A model generated the notes under the pieces. That model was not told the origin of the DNA and searched no databases. It saw only the letters and a list, made by a program, of their open reading frames with translations. This document shows, piece by piece, positions 15,805-25,319 of a stretch of 38,328 bases of DNA. The DNA comes from Candidatus Cryptobacteroides faecipullorum (GTDB lineage: Bacteria > Bacteroidota > Bacteroidia > Bacteroidales > UBA932): positions 1 through 38,328 of the forward strand of contig JADIMH010000069.1 in NCBI GenBank assembly GCA_017694885.1. The letters are read 5' to 3'. Within the stretch, counting starts at the first letter, position 1, and each line of letters opens with the position of its first letter. A program made the position numbers and the translations under genes.

Positions 15805-16839
15805 CTACTGTCCGTAAATGGATGTTGCGGCAGGAGCCTCGGTATCGCCCCAGCGGTCTGCTATGTAGTCGAGGGTGGTGTAGAGTTCCTGAGGATCGTT
15901 GAGGGTGACGAGCTTCAATCTGGTTTCCTTGAAATCCGGCAGACCCTTGAAATAGCACGAGAGATGACGGCGCATCTCCAGAATGCCTACGCGGTCTCCT
16001 TTGAATTCCAGAGACTTGGCCAGGTGCCGCTTGGCCAGCTCCACTCTGTCGCATACGCTCATCTGCGGGAGAAGCTCTCCGGTCTGCAGGTAATGCCTGA
16101 TTTCCTTGAATATCCACGGGTGCCCGTAAGTCGCACGCCCAATCATGATTCCGTCCACTCCATAACGGTCAAATGCTTCTGCCGCCTTCTGCGGGGAATT
16201 TATGTCACCGTTGCCGATTATCGGGATGTGCATTCGCGGATTCTCTTTTACTTTCCCTATGAGTGTCCAGTCGGCTTCCCCGGTATACATCTGGCAGCGG
16301 GTGCGCCCGTGTATTGTGAGGGCCTGGATCCCGGTGTCCTGGAGACGTTCGGCCAGCTCGACGATTATTTTCGAGTTCTCGTCCCATCCCAGGCGGGTCT
16401 TGACTGTAACGGGAAGTTTCACGGCATTGACCACCATCCGTGTGATTTCCACCATCTTGTCCGGTTCGCGCATCATTCCGGAGCCTGCTCCGCGGCGGGC
16501 TATCTTGCTGACCGGACAGCCGAAATTTATGTCGATGAGGTCGGCTCCGTGTCCGCCGGCGATCTCTGCGGCATTTTCAGCCATTCTGGCGGCATCGACC
16601 ATCGCTTCAGGGATATTGCCATAGATCTGAATGCCTATGGGAGCTTCATAGTCATATGTGACCAGTTTTGCCAGAGACTTCTTCGCATCGCGGATCAGTC
16701 CGTCGGAAGAAATGAATTCAGTATACATCATGTCGGCCCCGAACTCCTTGCACACGAAACGGAAAGATGCATCGGTCACATCCTCCATCGGAGCCAGAAA
16801 CAGCGGCTTTTCCCCCAAGTCTATGTTCCCTATTTTCAT
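15805..16839 (-). CDS. dusB: tRNA-dihydrouridine synthase (DusB-like)
   Basis: This 344-aa flavoenzyme reduces uridines in tRNA to dihydrouridine. The TIM-barrel FMN motifs are 'APMEDVTDASFR' near the N-terminus and 'GADLIDINFGCPVSKI' with catalytic C108. 'VTVKTRLGWDE', 'LTIHGRTRCQMYTGEADW' and 'IIGNGDINSPQKA...GVDGIMIGRA' follow. I chose the ATG at 16837-16839 because the family starts at this point. The frame stays open a further 285 codons upstream, but that part lies antisense to pfkA and is not coding. The C-terminal helical tRNA-binding region is present. A TATTTTTG promoter element lies upstream. Confidence 0.94.
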   Translation of the reverse strand: MKIGNIDLGEKPLFLAPMEDVTDASFRFVCKEFGADMMYTEFISSDGLIRDAKKSLAKLVTYDYEAPIGIQIYGNIPEAMVDAARMAENAAEIAGGHGADLIDINFGCPVSKIARRGAGSGMMREPDKMVEITRMVVNAVKLPVTVKTRLGWDENSKIIVELAERLQDTGIQALTIHGRTRCQMYTGEADWTLIGKVKENPRMHIPIIGNGDINSPQKAAEAFDRYGVDGIMIGRATYGHPWIFKEIRHYLQTGELLPQMSVCDRVELAKRHLAKSLEFKGDRVGILEMRRHLSCYFKGLPDFKETRLKLVTLNDPQELYTTLDYIADRWGDTEAPAATSIYGQ

Positions 16840-16860
16840 CAGGCAGATAAAATTTTGCGA

Positions 16861-16868
16861 CAAAAATA
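16861..16868 (-). promoter_or_regulatory. -7 promoter element for dusB
   Basis: Read leftward it is TATTTTTG, a TAnnTTTG match, 21 bp before the dusB start. It is back to back with the pfkA promoter in a 90-bp divergent gap. Confidence 0.5.
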
Positions 16869-16898
16869 CGGCTAATTTCATGATTTCGAAATAATCTT

Positions 16899-16906
16899 TA
16901 TCTTTG
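16899..16906 (+). promoter_or_regulatory. -7 promoter element for pfkA
   Basis: TATCTTTG matches TAnnTTTG and lies 23 bp before the pfkA ATG. A TTTC at 16876-16879 is 19 bp upstream and could serve as a weak -33 box. Confidence 0.6.
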
Positions 16907-16929
16907 TGCAGTTTTAACGGAGAAAAGGT

Positions 16930-17907
16930 ATGGCAAGGAATATTTCGACCATAGGTGTACTGACATCCGGGGGCGATGCGCCTGGAATGAATGCTGCTAT
17001 CAGGGCTGTGACAAGGGCCTCTATTTTCAACGGCTGGAAAGTCATGGGCATTTATAGAGGTTATGAAGGACTGATAAATGATGAGATACAAGAGATGACA
17101 TCCCAGAGTGTCAGCAGTACTATCCAGAGGGGAGGTACCATTCTCAAGACTGCAAGATCGCAGGATTTCATGACGCCTGAAGGCCGGCAGAAAGCTTATG
17201 ACAATATGGTCAAGCACAGTATCGATGCCCTGATCGTCATAGGAGGAAACGGCTCTCTTGCCGGTGCGCAGGTATTCGCCCAGGAATTCGATGTCCCGTG
17301 CATAGGATTGCCTGGAACGATAGACAATGACCTTTACGGAACGGATTCCACCATAGGATATGATACGGCGCTCAATACCATAATGGAATGCGTGGACAAG
17401 ATCCGCGACACCGCAACTTCCCACAACCGCATATTCTTTATCGAAGTGATGGGCCGCGATGCGGGTTTCCTTGCACAGAACAGCGCCATTGCCGCCGGGG
17501 CCGAGGCCGCCATCATACCGGAGGACAATACTGACATAGACCAGCTTGAGCAGTTCATCAGCAGAGGGTTCCGCAAGAGCAAGAACAGCAGTATCGTAAT
17601 CGTTGCAGAAAAAGACGGGGGCGCAATGCATTATGCCGAACGCGTCCGCAAAGAGTATCCGCAGTATGATGTCCGTGTCTCTATTCTCGGACATTTGCAG
17701 AGAGGAGGATCTCCGAGTGCATTCGACCGTATCCTTGCAAGCCGGCTGGGAACAGCCAGCATAGAGGCCCTGAAGGAAGGCCAGCGGAATGTAATGGTAG
17801 GAATTTCGAACGATGAAATCGTATATGTGCCTTTCAGCAGAGCCATCAAGAAGAACAAGCCTATCGACAAGGAACTTATCAATGTCCTGAATGTGCTGTC
17901 TATTTGA
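16930..17907 (+). CDS. pfkA: 6-phosphofructokinase (ATP type)
   Basis: This 325-aa glycolytic enzyme phosphorylates fructose 6-phosphate. It has the standard bacterial length and the motifs '[14 protein letters not shown]', 'GGNGS' (105-109), the catalytic 'PGTIDND' (128-134), '[11 protein letters not shown]' and '[15 protein letters not shown]'. The Gly after 'GGN' and the Gly in 'PGTIDND' indicate an ATP enzyme rather than a pyrophosphate one. The more usual Asp of 'GGDGS' is Asn here. It precedes the PUL regulator by 51 bp with no clear terminator between, so some read-through is possible. Confidence 0.95.
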   Translation: MARNISTIGVLTSGGDAPGMNAAIRAVTRASIFNGWKVMGIYRGYEGLINDEIQEMTSQSVSSTIQRGGTILKTARSQDFMTPEGRQKAYDNMVKHSIDALIVIGGNGSLAGAQVFAQEFDVPCIGLPGTIDNDLYGTDSTIGYDTALNTIMECVDKIRDTATSHNRIFFIEVMGRDAGFLAQNSAIAAGAEAAIIPEDNTDIDQLEQFISRGFRKSKNSSIVIVAEKDGGAMHYAERVRKEYPQYDVRVSILGHLQRGGSPSAFDRILASRLGTASIEALKEGQRNVMVGISNDEIVYVPFSRAIKKNKPIDKELINVLNVLSI

Positions 17908-17958
17908 CGGTGCCGTAAAGGATATTCTGTCTGTAAGCCTGATTAATTCTGTTTCTGC

Positions 17959-20900
17959 ATGAGAAATATCCTGTTTTCATTAGTCTTGATAATTGCTGCT
18001 TTCCCGGCAATCTGCCATGCAGAGATAGAAAGTGACTATTTTTCTTCTCAGGTAGATTATCAGTCGGGACTGTCCCATAGTGCAGTACTGTCTATTTTCC
18101 AGGATAGCGATGGCCTCATGTGGTTCGGAACCTACGACGGCGTAAACTGTTATGACGGCAGTGACATGACAGTCTACAAATCCGATTTTTCGGAAAAGAC
18201 CACGCTGAGCAATAATGTCATACATCATATCATCCAGGCTCCCGGAAACTGCCTGTGGGTAAATACCCATTTAGGACTTGATCTCTTTTCGAGGGATTCG
18301 TCGAAGGTAGTTTCAGTATATAACTTTTATGGAGACTATTCGATCGTTTCGGATACTTCGGGAGACACATGGGTGACTTCCAGGGATACATTGTGGTATT
18401 ACAATACCTCATGCCGTGATTTCTTCCCTCTGGATGTCCCTTTCCACGGCGGGAACGATGTCGGAGCGCGCTCGTTTGTCAATGAATCCGGAGAACTGTG
18501 GCATTTCCCCGAAAACTCGGGAAAAGTGAATGTCTATACTGTATCTTCCTTCCATTCCGATCCTGCATCCGTAGAAGGGGACATGTTCCAGTACGACTTC
18601 CATTCCCTTCCGGTTTCCAGAATCTTCTACCAGAGCGGCATCATATGTTTTATCGACAGCCAGAAGAACCTGTATGTCTACGATGTTCAGAAAAGATCGA
18701 AGATTTTCATCAGGGATCTCGGTCCCCTGCTGGAAGAATACGGGGAGGTGAGCGGAATAGTACCGTTTTATGACGATATTGTCATCGGCTTCAAGACAAG
18801 CGGTCTTGTCCGTCTGAAGAATTCCGACAGCTCATCTGTAGAGGAAGTAGACAGGAATCTGAGAATATACGGATTGTATAAGGACAGCAGGCAGGGCATA
18901 TTGTGGGTTGCAACAGACGGAGACGGTGCCGTATATTATGCGCGGAAGGACGATATAGCGAAAAATCTGATGCTCCAGGACCTGTCCGCCAATCTCAGCC
19001 GGCAGGTACGTTCGATAATGACGGACGCGGACGGGAATCTCTGGTTCGGCACAAAAGGCGACGGGCTGGTAAAGGTACCGTCTGCCGGTCCGGTTTTCGG
19101 GGGGGGCAGAGACGAAACTTTATATTCAGGTGCGTCGGTATATTTCCCTTATAGGAAATATCCGGTTTCGGAGTATGCCAGAAGCAGCGAGGAGTTCCAG
19201 GTGTATGCCATGTGCGAAAGCAGGTATCATGACGGATTCTGGATCGGATCGGGAGTAGACGGGCTTTGCTGGTACTCGAAAAAGGATGACCGGCTGTATA
19301 ATGTCAGGAGTATCCAGAGTCCTACCGTCTCTGAAATCCATGCCTTGTATGAAGAAAGCGACAGCGTTCTGTATGCCGCATCGGCCATAGACGGATTCCA
19401 CAGGTTCAAAATCCGCCGGGACGGATCTTCATTCATTATATTCAAGGACAGGAAATACACTTTCTACGACAAAGGATATGATATAAACATGTTTTATCCT
19501 ATGATCAGCGACGGAGATTCCCTTCTGTGGCTGGGCAGCAGGGGGAACGGTCTTGTCAAATTCAACAAGAAGGAAAACGAATACTATGTCTTTTCCCTGA
19601 AAGACATGACGGGAAAATCGGTTAATGACATTCTTAGCCTTTGTCTGTCGGAAAATTCAAGAAAGCTGTATGTAGGGACTACCTCGGGATTGGTGACCGT
19701 CAGTCTGGACAGTACCGGTACCGTTTCCGGGGCCTGTTATACGGGAAGGGAGCACGGGCTGCTGAATGATATGATCCACGGGATACTTGAAGACAAGGAC
19801 GGTTTTCTGTGGCTTTCGACCAACCGCGGCCTGATAAAATACAATCCGTGGAACAGCTCTTCCCATACATACTATTATAGCGGAGGCGTGGAAGTCGGGG
19901 AATTCAGCGATGATGCATATTTCCAGTCCGACAGGACAGGGGACATGTATTTCGGAGGCATAGACGGTCTGCTGCGCATAGACAGGAAGGACAGCCGCAA
20001 CCCGGCTCCTCTTCCGGATATTGTGCTCCGCAGTATAGAAACGGTGTCCGGCAAGCTGGGCATAGCTGAAATGTCGGTCGAGAAGAACGGGGTCCGGACC
20101 GTTGCCCTGAAAGGCCCCAAGGCCACATTCTCCGTTTCTTATGCCGTTCCGGACTACCTGACAGGAAATGATATCGAGTATTCATATAAACTTGACGGAT
20201 ACCGCTCAGACTGGTCTGTTTTCAGCAATAGCAACAAGGCGACCTTCATAAATGTTCCGGCAGGAGACTATATCTTCAGGGTCAGATACAAGAAAGACGT
20301 ATTCGATACAGAATACAAGAATCTGTCGATCCCTGTATCGATATTGTATCCATGGTATTTTTCTCCCGGCATGAGGATACTGTATGTCTTACTTTTCGTC
20401 CTCAGCATAGTGGCCATAGGAATATATGTGTATAAATACGGTCCGGAAGTCCCCGGGCCAGCCGCCCGTCCGGCCGCAAATCCCGCCTCGCCAGGAATGA
20501 CAGGGTTTCTGTCCATGATTTACAGGAACATAATGCTGCTGCGTTCAGAGAATGTTTCACTCAAGGACAGGACAAAGGCTGTAGACGGTATCCGTTCGGC
20601 GGTTCTCGGATATGAATATCAGGGAATATTGACTGCAGGCAGTGTTTCAGGAGACTGTCTTTCCGGACCATATGCGGCAGTGGAAAACACAGAGATTTCA
20701 GCCCTTCTGAAAAATATACTGGCCGAGACCGGCAAAGCCAACCAGGACATTGTTCCTGGCATATTCGGGAATATCGTCTTTCCGGTTTACAGGAATGCGT
20801 TTTCCATATTGTTCTACTACTGTTTCTCATATTTCAGGCAGAGGCGCGCCGATGCAAAGGTAATGGTAGCGTATGCGGATAACTCCAGTGATATGAAAGT

Positions 20901-21909
20901 GACTCTGGCGGCTGCCGATTCGTCTGCGGCCGACCTGTTCGGGATCCTGACCGGAACAGCTGAAGTTTCTTGCGCTTCCTGGGATGATGACGCTTTTGTC
21001 GGAAGCCTTGTTCTGGAAACGGCCCGGCAGGTGGTCAGACAGCTCGGCATAGAATCCGGAATCATTGAAAGTACAGGGGCAGGATCATGCTTTGAAATGA
21101 TTTTTCATCCGGCGGAAAAGGCGGCGGGCCATGGCACGGAAACACACGATTCCGTTCTTGTCATGTCCGGCTCCATGCATATCGCATGGATTATAGAGGA
21201 CATGCTCGGGAAGAGTTTCTCCGTAAGGACGGTCAGAAGTATGGAAGAAGCCCTTGAAGCACTCCGGAGCGTACATTTTTCGGTTATCCTTACCGACATG
21301 GATATGTTCAATGGCAGGGAGACCGATTTTCTTCAGCAGATACATGCCCACAAGCCGGCTCTTTCCGGTATGAAATTCATTCCGATGTTTTCATGGCGGA
21401 CTCCGGTGTCCGTCTGCAGGGAACTTCTCAAGATATCCGATTCATATGTTATGCTGCCGTATGATGTGGTATTGCTGAAAGATGTCGTAAACAGGACCAT
21501 ATACGGAAAAAGGTCCATGGTCCCTTTGCATCTTGACGAGCTCGGATCGATGGATGTCGAGCTTAACTGCGAGACCAATGAGGATACCATATTCGCCCAA
21601 AAAGTGCTGAATGTCATAGATTCCGAGCTTGAGCGCGGGGATCTCGGCTGTCCGTTGATCGCAGACCGTATGGCCATGAGCAAGAGCCAGCTTTTCAGAC
21701 GCTTCAAAAAAGTATTCAATATCGCACCCGAAACATTCATCAAAAACTACAGAATAGAAAAGGCGTCCCGGCTTCTGAAACAGGGCGGCCTTTCCATTCA
21801 GGAGGCAATGGCCGATGTGGGAATCTCCAGCAGATCCTACTTTAACCGTGAATTTGCCGCCAAATTCGGAGTCCCTCCGAAGGAGTATATGGAAAACAGC
21901 TTGCACTGA
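17959..21909 (+). CDS. HTCS-like membrane regulator with degenerate kinase and receiver modules
   Basis: This 1316-aa protein has the shell of a Bacteroidota hybrid two-component system. It has a signal peptide (1-20), a periplasmic reg_prop beta-propeller pair (~25-695, repeated 'GLMWFGT/GNLWFGT/GFLWLST' blades), a Y_Y_Y domain (~707-795) and one membrane helix (~806-828). An AraC-type HTH follows at ~1213-1316. The central parts are unusual. The ~235 residues after the membrane helix have no H-box resembling 'SHELRTP' and no clear ATP-binding N, D-x-G-x-G motifs. The receiver-like region (~1063-1180) keeps D1113 and S1145, but the acidic pair near its start is absent ('VLVMSGS') and the conserved lysine is L1166. 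It probably senses a periplasmic glycan and activates the adjacent susC operon, perhaps without phosphotransfer. Confidence 0.85.
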   Translation: MRNILFSLVLIIAAFPAICHAEIESDYFSSQVDYQSGLSHSAVLSIFQDSDGLMWFGTYDGVNCYDGSDMTVYKSDFSEKTTLSNNVIHHIIQAPGNCLWVNTHLGLDLFSRDSSKVVSVYNFYGDYSIVSDTSGDTWVTSRDTLWYYNTSCRDFFPLDVPFHGGNDVGARSFVNESGELWHFPENSGKVNVYTVSSFHSDPASVEGDMFQYDFHSLPVSRIFYQSGIICFIDSQKNLYVYDVQKRSKIFIRDLGPLLEEYGEVSGIVPFYDDIVIGFKTSGLVRLKNSDSSSVEEVDRNLRIYGLYKDSRQGILWVATDGDGAVYYARKDDIAKNLMLQDLSANLSRQVRSIMTDADGNLWFGTKGDGLVKVPSAGPVFGGGRDETLYSGASVYFPYRKYPVSEYARSSEEFQVYAMCESRYHDGFWIGSGVDGLCWYSKKDDRLYNVRSIQSPTVSEIHALYEESDSVLYAASAIDGFHRFKIRRDGSSFIIFKDRKYTFYDKGYDINMFYPMISDGDSLLWLGSRGNGLVKFNKKENEYYVFSLKDMTGKSVNDILSLCLSENSRKLYVGTTSGLVTVSLDSTGTVSGACYTGREHGLLNDMIHGILEDKDGFLWLSTNRGLIKYNPWNSSSHTYYYSGGVEVGEFSDDAYFQSDRTGDMYFGGIDGLLRIDRKDSRNPAPLPDIVLRSIETVSGKLGIAEMSVEKNGVRTVALKGPKATFSVSYAVPDYLTGNDIEYSYKLDGYRSDWSVFSNSNKATFINVPAGDYIFRVRYKKDVFDTEYKNLSIPVSILYPWYFSPGMRILYVLLFVLSIVAIGIYVYKYGPEVPGPAARPAANPASPGMTGFLSMIYRNIMLLRSENVSLKDRTKAVDGIRSAVLGYEYQGILTAGSVSGDCLSGPYAAVENTEISALLKNILAETGKANQDIVPGIFGNIVFPVYRNAFSILFYYCFSYFRQRRADAKVMVAYADNSSDMKVTLAAADSSAADLFGILTGTAEVSCASWDDDAFVGSLVLETARQVVRQLGIESGIIESTGAGSCFEMIFHPAEKAAGHGTETHDSVLVMSGSMHIAWIIEDMLGKSFSVRTVRSMEEALEALRSVHFSVILTDMDMFNGRETDFLQQIHAHKPALSGMKFIPMFSWRTPVSVCRELLKISDSYVMLPYDVVLLKDVVNRTIYGKRSMVPLHLDELGSMDVELNCETNEDTIFAQKVLNVIDSELERGDLGCPLIADRMAMSKSQLFRRFKKVFNIAPETFIKNYRIEKASRLLKQGGLSIQEAMADVGISSRSYFNREFAAKFGVPPKEYMENSLH

Positions 21910-22029
21910 TTTAACACATAGTGTGCATAATTTTCTTTATTTCAGCTATTTATCTGCTTGCACCAATTTGACGCGCCTTGCCTTGATTTGACATGGGTAA
22001 AAAGGTCTGTGAGAGGAAAGAAATTTGAC
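21901..22029 (+). promoter_or_regulatory. Three direct repeats TTGC-N4-ATTTRAC before susC
   Basis: TTGCACTGATTTAAC (21901-21915), TTGCACCAATTTGAC (21958-21972) and TTGCCTTGATTTGAC (21978-21992) share 11 fixed positions. The last two are exactly 20 bp apart, two DNA turns. A fourth half-site ATTTGAC is at 22023-22029, just before TACAATTTG, which may be a -7-like element with one extra base. The first copy overlaps the regulator stop codon. They are good candidates for binding sites of the AraC-type domain encoded upstream; that link is inference. Confidence 0.6.
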
Positions 22030-22113
22030 TACAATTTGCGAGATTCGCTTGAAATGTATTAGGATTTTTTTTCCAAATCAACATTCATATTTAACCCAAA
22101 CAAATTAAGTGCC

Positions 22114-25100
22114 ATGAAATTTTTTTCACTAAAACTAACCTTTAGCTCTTTATGGCTATTGGTTTTTCTGCTGGCGCCGGTGATGACCCTCTCGGCTCAG
22201 GAAAGGACGGTGACAGGCCGTATTTCCGATGAGAAGGGAGAGTTGCTGATTGGTATAGCAGTGCAAGAAAAAGGTACTTCCAACGGTGTCGTGACAAACG
22301 ACCTCGGAGAGTACACCTTGAATCTTACTACAGAGAACCCGGTGCTTGTCGTATCGAGTCTCGGCTATGTTACGCAGGAGATTCCTGTAAACAACAGGAG
22401 ACTGATCGACGTGAACCTTGCCGAAGATGTCTCTGAACTTGATGAGATCGTGGTTGTCGGTTACGGTACCCAGAGGAAGATTTCGGTGGTGGGTTCACAG
22501 TCTACAATGAAGACTGATGAGATAAAGATGCCTACCGCAAACCTTTCTTCCGCCATCCAGGGCCGTCTTGCCGGAGTCGTTGCCGTGCAGAGATCGGGTG
22601 AGCCGGGACACGACGGTTCGGATATCTGGATCCGTGGTATCTCTACATTCACAGGCCAGAGTTCAAGCCCTCTTGTGCTTGTGGATGGTGTTGAACGTGA
22701 TTTCAACAATATCGATCCTGAAGACATCGAGTCGTTCACTGTCCTGAAGGACGCATCGGCAACTGCAGTATATGGTGTGCGCGGTGCAAACGGTGTCATC
22801 ATTATCAAGACCAAGCCAGGAAAGGTGGGCAAGCCTCAGTTCAGCGTGGACTACTATGAAAGTCTCGTGACCATGACCAGACGTCCTGAACTTGCAGATG
22901 CATATACGTATATGGATGCTGCGAATGAGGCTTATATGGATACCAACGGAAGCCTGCTCTATACTCCGCAGTACATAGAGGCAACAAAAAAGGCAAACGG
23001 CCTGCTTCCTAACGACAATCCGAAGATGTACAACAAGTACCTCTATCCTGCCGTCAACTGGATGGATGAGATCTTCAACAAGTTCGGACGCAACCGCCGT
23101 GTGAACATGAGCGTACGCGGAGGTGTGCCTAACGCTACATACTATGTGTCTTTGACATATTACAACGAGCGCGGTCTTACCCGTACGGCCGAGATGGAAA
23201 ACTACGACGCAAACATGCGTTACGACAGGTATAACTATACGGCCAACCTGAATCTCCGTCCGACCGAGACAACCACTATCGATCTCGGATTCAGCGGATA
23301 TCTTTCTTCAGGAAACTATCCTCAGGAGTCTACCTCTTCACTGTTCTCGTCTTCAATGGCCATTAACCCTGTATATCTGCCTCTGATGATGCCGGACGGT
23401 TCGATTCCTGGAATCAGTACGAACGGCGACCTTCGTAACCCGTATGCCGATCTGACCCGCAGGGGATATACCAACGAAATAAGCAACCAGCTCAATTCCA
23501 ATATCCGAGTGACCCAGGATCTCGGATTCTGGAACTGGAGTGAAGGTCTCAGTGCCAACGCCCTTCTCGCATTCGACGTTACCAATACGCGTAACATGTA
23601 CTACACAAAACGTGAAAGTACATATTACTTCGATACTGCAGCCAAGGATTCGGCTACAGGTCTTTGGACTGAAGACGTATTCAATGAAGACGGAAGCTGG
23701 AGAATCAACCGTACATACCAGGGTAGCGATGAACTGGGCTTCAGCAAGACCCAGTACAGTGAAAGAAGCACTTACTTCGAGGCTTCGCTCAACTATAACA
23801 GGACTTTCGGAAAACACAACGTTACCGCCATGTTCCTGTATAACCAGAAAGTCTACACAGACAGGGATCCTGGCGACATCGTAGCGTCCCTTCCTTACAA
23901 ACAGCAGGGTATCGCAGCCAGAGCCACATATTCTTATGATGACCGTTATCTGGTCGAACTGAATGCAGGTTACAACGGATCCGAGAACTTCGCTCCTGAG
24001 AAAAGGTTCGGATTCTTCCCTGCAGCAGGTCTCGGATGGGTGATTTCGCAGGAGAAATTCTGGGGCAACGGCAAGTTCAGCGATATTTTCTCATTCCTGA
24101 AAGTCCGCTATACTGCAGGTCTCGTGGGTGCAGACTCAGTGACAGGACGCCGTTTCATGTATCTTGACCAGATGGCTTCCCAGACAGGCTACAGGTTCGG
24201 TACTGCCGGCCAGTCTTACGGCGGTTGGGGATTCTCCAAATACGGAACTGACGTAACATGGTCTACATCATTCAAGCAGAACCTCGGTATCGACCTCAAG
24301 TTCCTGAAAGACAACCTTTCGGTAACAGTCGAGTTCTTCAAGGAACACCGTACGGGCATCTTCCTCCAGAGAGCGACTATTCCTGACTATGCAGGATTCA
24401 TCGAGATGCCGTATGCTAACCTCGGTGTCGTAGACAACAAGGGTATCGATGCCAACTTCGAATACAACCAGAGGCTCGGACGCAAATCGTTCCTCACCCT
24501 CCGCGGTAACCTTACCTGGAATGAAGACACCATCATTGAAAACGATGATCCTCCACAGCCGTATTCATGGCTTGAAAAGAGAGGAACCAATGTAAACGGC
24601 CGTTGGGGCTGGATTGCAGAAGGACTCTTTACAAGCGAAGACGAAATCAAGAACCATGCAAAGCAGTTCGGTGAGTCTTATCCTGGCGAAATGTCTAAAG
24701 TCGGAGATATCAAATACAAGGACCTTAATGGCGACGGAGTCATCGATGACTACGACAAATGTCTTATCGGACAGGGTGACGTCCCTAAGCTTTATTACGG
24801 TTTCGGCGCTGACCTCCAGGTAGGATGCGTATCTGTAGGAATCCTCTTCTCCGGAAATGCATTCGCAGACAGGTGTCTTAGCGGAAATGCCATAAATCCG
24901 TTCTCAGACCAGTCAGGAACATCCAACCTGTATGCGAATATTACAGACCGCTGGTCGGCTGATGATCCTACGAACCAGGATGTATTCTATCCGAGACTTC
25001 ATTACGGATCCACAGCCAACACCAACAACACCAAGACAAGCACATGGTGGCAGAAGGATGTCAGCTTCCTGAGGCTCAAACAGTTCTCCATATCATATAA

Positions 25101-25278
25101 CTTCCCTGCAAGACTTCTTGAAAAGACATTCCTGAAAGAGGCAAGCGTATATATGATGGGAACCAACCTGCTTACATTCTCTAAATTCAAACTCTGGGAT
25201 CCGGAGCTGAACACCAACAATGGAACATCATACCCGAATACTATGACGGTTGCATTGGGACTCAGTGTTAAATTCTGA
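22114..25278 (+). CDS. SusC/RagA-family TonB-dependent transporter
   Basis: This 1054-aa outer-membrane protein imports oligosaccharides using TonB energy. It has a signal peptide ending near 'TLSAQ' (residue ~29), a carboxypeptidase-D-regulatory-like domain (~32-115, 'TVTGRISDEKGELLIGIAVQEKGTSNGVVTNDLGEY'), and the SusC signature 'DEIVVVGYGTQRKI'. A plug domain follows with 'IWIRGISTF' and 'PLVLVDGVERDFNNIDPEDIESFTVLKDASATAVYG'. The beta-barrel ends in the aromatic residue F1054. It is immediately followed by a SusD partner. A calcium-binding-like 'DLNGDGVIDDYD' segment lies in the barrel half. The substrate is likely a mannose-containing glycan, judging from the three GH92 genes downstream. 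Confidence 0.96.
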   Translation: MKFFSLKLTFSSLWLLVFLLAPVMTLSAQERTVTGRISDEKGELLIGIAVQEKGTSNGVVTNDLGEYTLNLTTENPVLVVSSLGYVTQEIPVNNRRLIDVNLAEDVSELDEIVVVGYGTQRKISVVGSQSTMKTDEIKMPTANLSSAIQGRLAGVVAVQRSGEPGHDGSDIWIRGISTFTGQSSSPLVLVDGVERDFNNIDPEDIESFTVLKDASATAVYGVRGANGVIIIKTKPGKVGKPQFSVDYYESLVTMTRRPELADAYTYMDAANEAYMDTNGSLLYTPQYIEATKKANGLLPNDNPKMYNKYLYPAVNWMDEIFNKFGRNRRVNMSVRGGVPNATYYVSLTYYNERGLTRTAEMENYDANMRYDRYNYTANLNLRPTETTTIDLGFSGYLSSGNYPQESTSSLFSSSMAINPVYLPLMMPDGSIPGISTNGDLRNPYADLTRRGYTNEISNQLNSNIRVTQDLGFWNWSEGLSANALLAFDVTNTRNMYYTKRESTYYFDTAAKDSATGLWTEDVFNEDGSWRINRTYQGSDELGFSKTQYSERSTYFEASLNYNRTFGKHNVTAMFLYNQKVYTDRDPGDIVASLPYKQQGIAARATYSYDDRYLVELNAGYNGSENFAPEKRFGFFPAAGLGWVISQEKFWGNGKFSDIFSFLKVRYTAGLVGADSVTGRRFMYLDQMASQTGYRFGTAGQSYGGWGFSKYGTDVTWSTSFKQNLGIDLKFLKDNLSVTVEFFKEHRTGIFLQRATIPDYAGFIEMPYANLGVVDNKGIDANFEYNQRLGRKSFLTLRGNLTWNEDTIIENDDPPQPYSWLEKRGTNVNGRWGWIAEGLFTSEDEIKNHAKQFGESYPGEMSKVGDIKYKDLNGDGVIDDYDKCLIGQGDVPKLYYGFGADLQVGCVSVGILFSGNAFADRCLSGNAINPFSDQSGTSNLYANITDRWSADDPTNQDVFYPRLHYGSTANTNNTKTSTWWQKDVSFLRLKQFSISYNFPARLLEKTFLKEASVYMMGTNLLTFSKFKLWDPELNTNNGTSYPNTMTVALGLSVKF

Positions 25279-25319
25279 TACAGGACAATTACAGAACCAT
25301 TTTAACGAAAGAAACAATA

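Noticed and set aside
16840..17694. Upstream extension of the dusB reading frame by 285 codons
   Set aside because: It lies entirely antisense to pfkA, shows no family match, and DusB homologs begin at the internal ATG at 16839.
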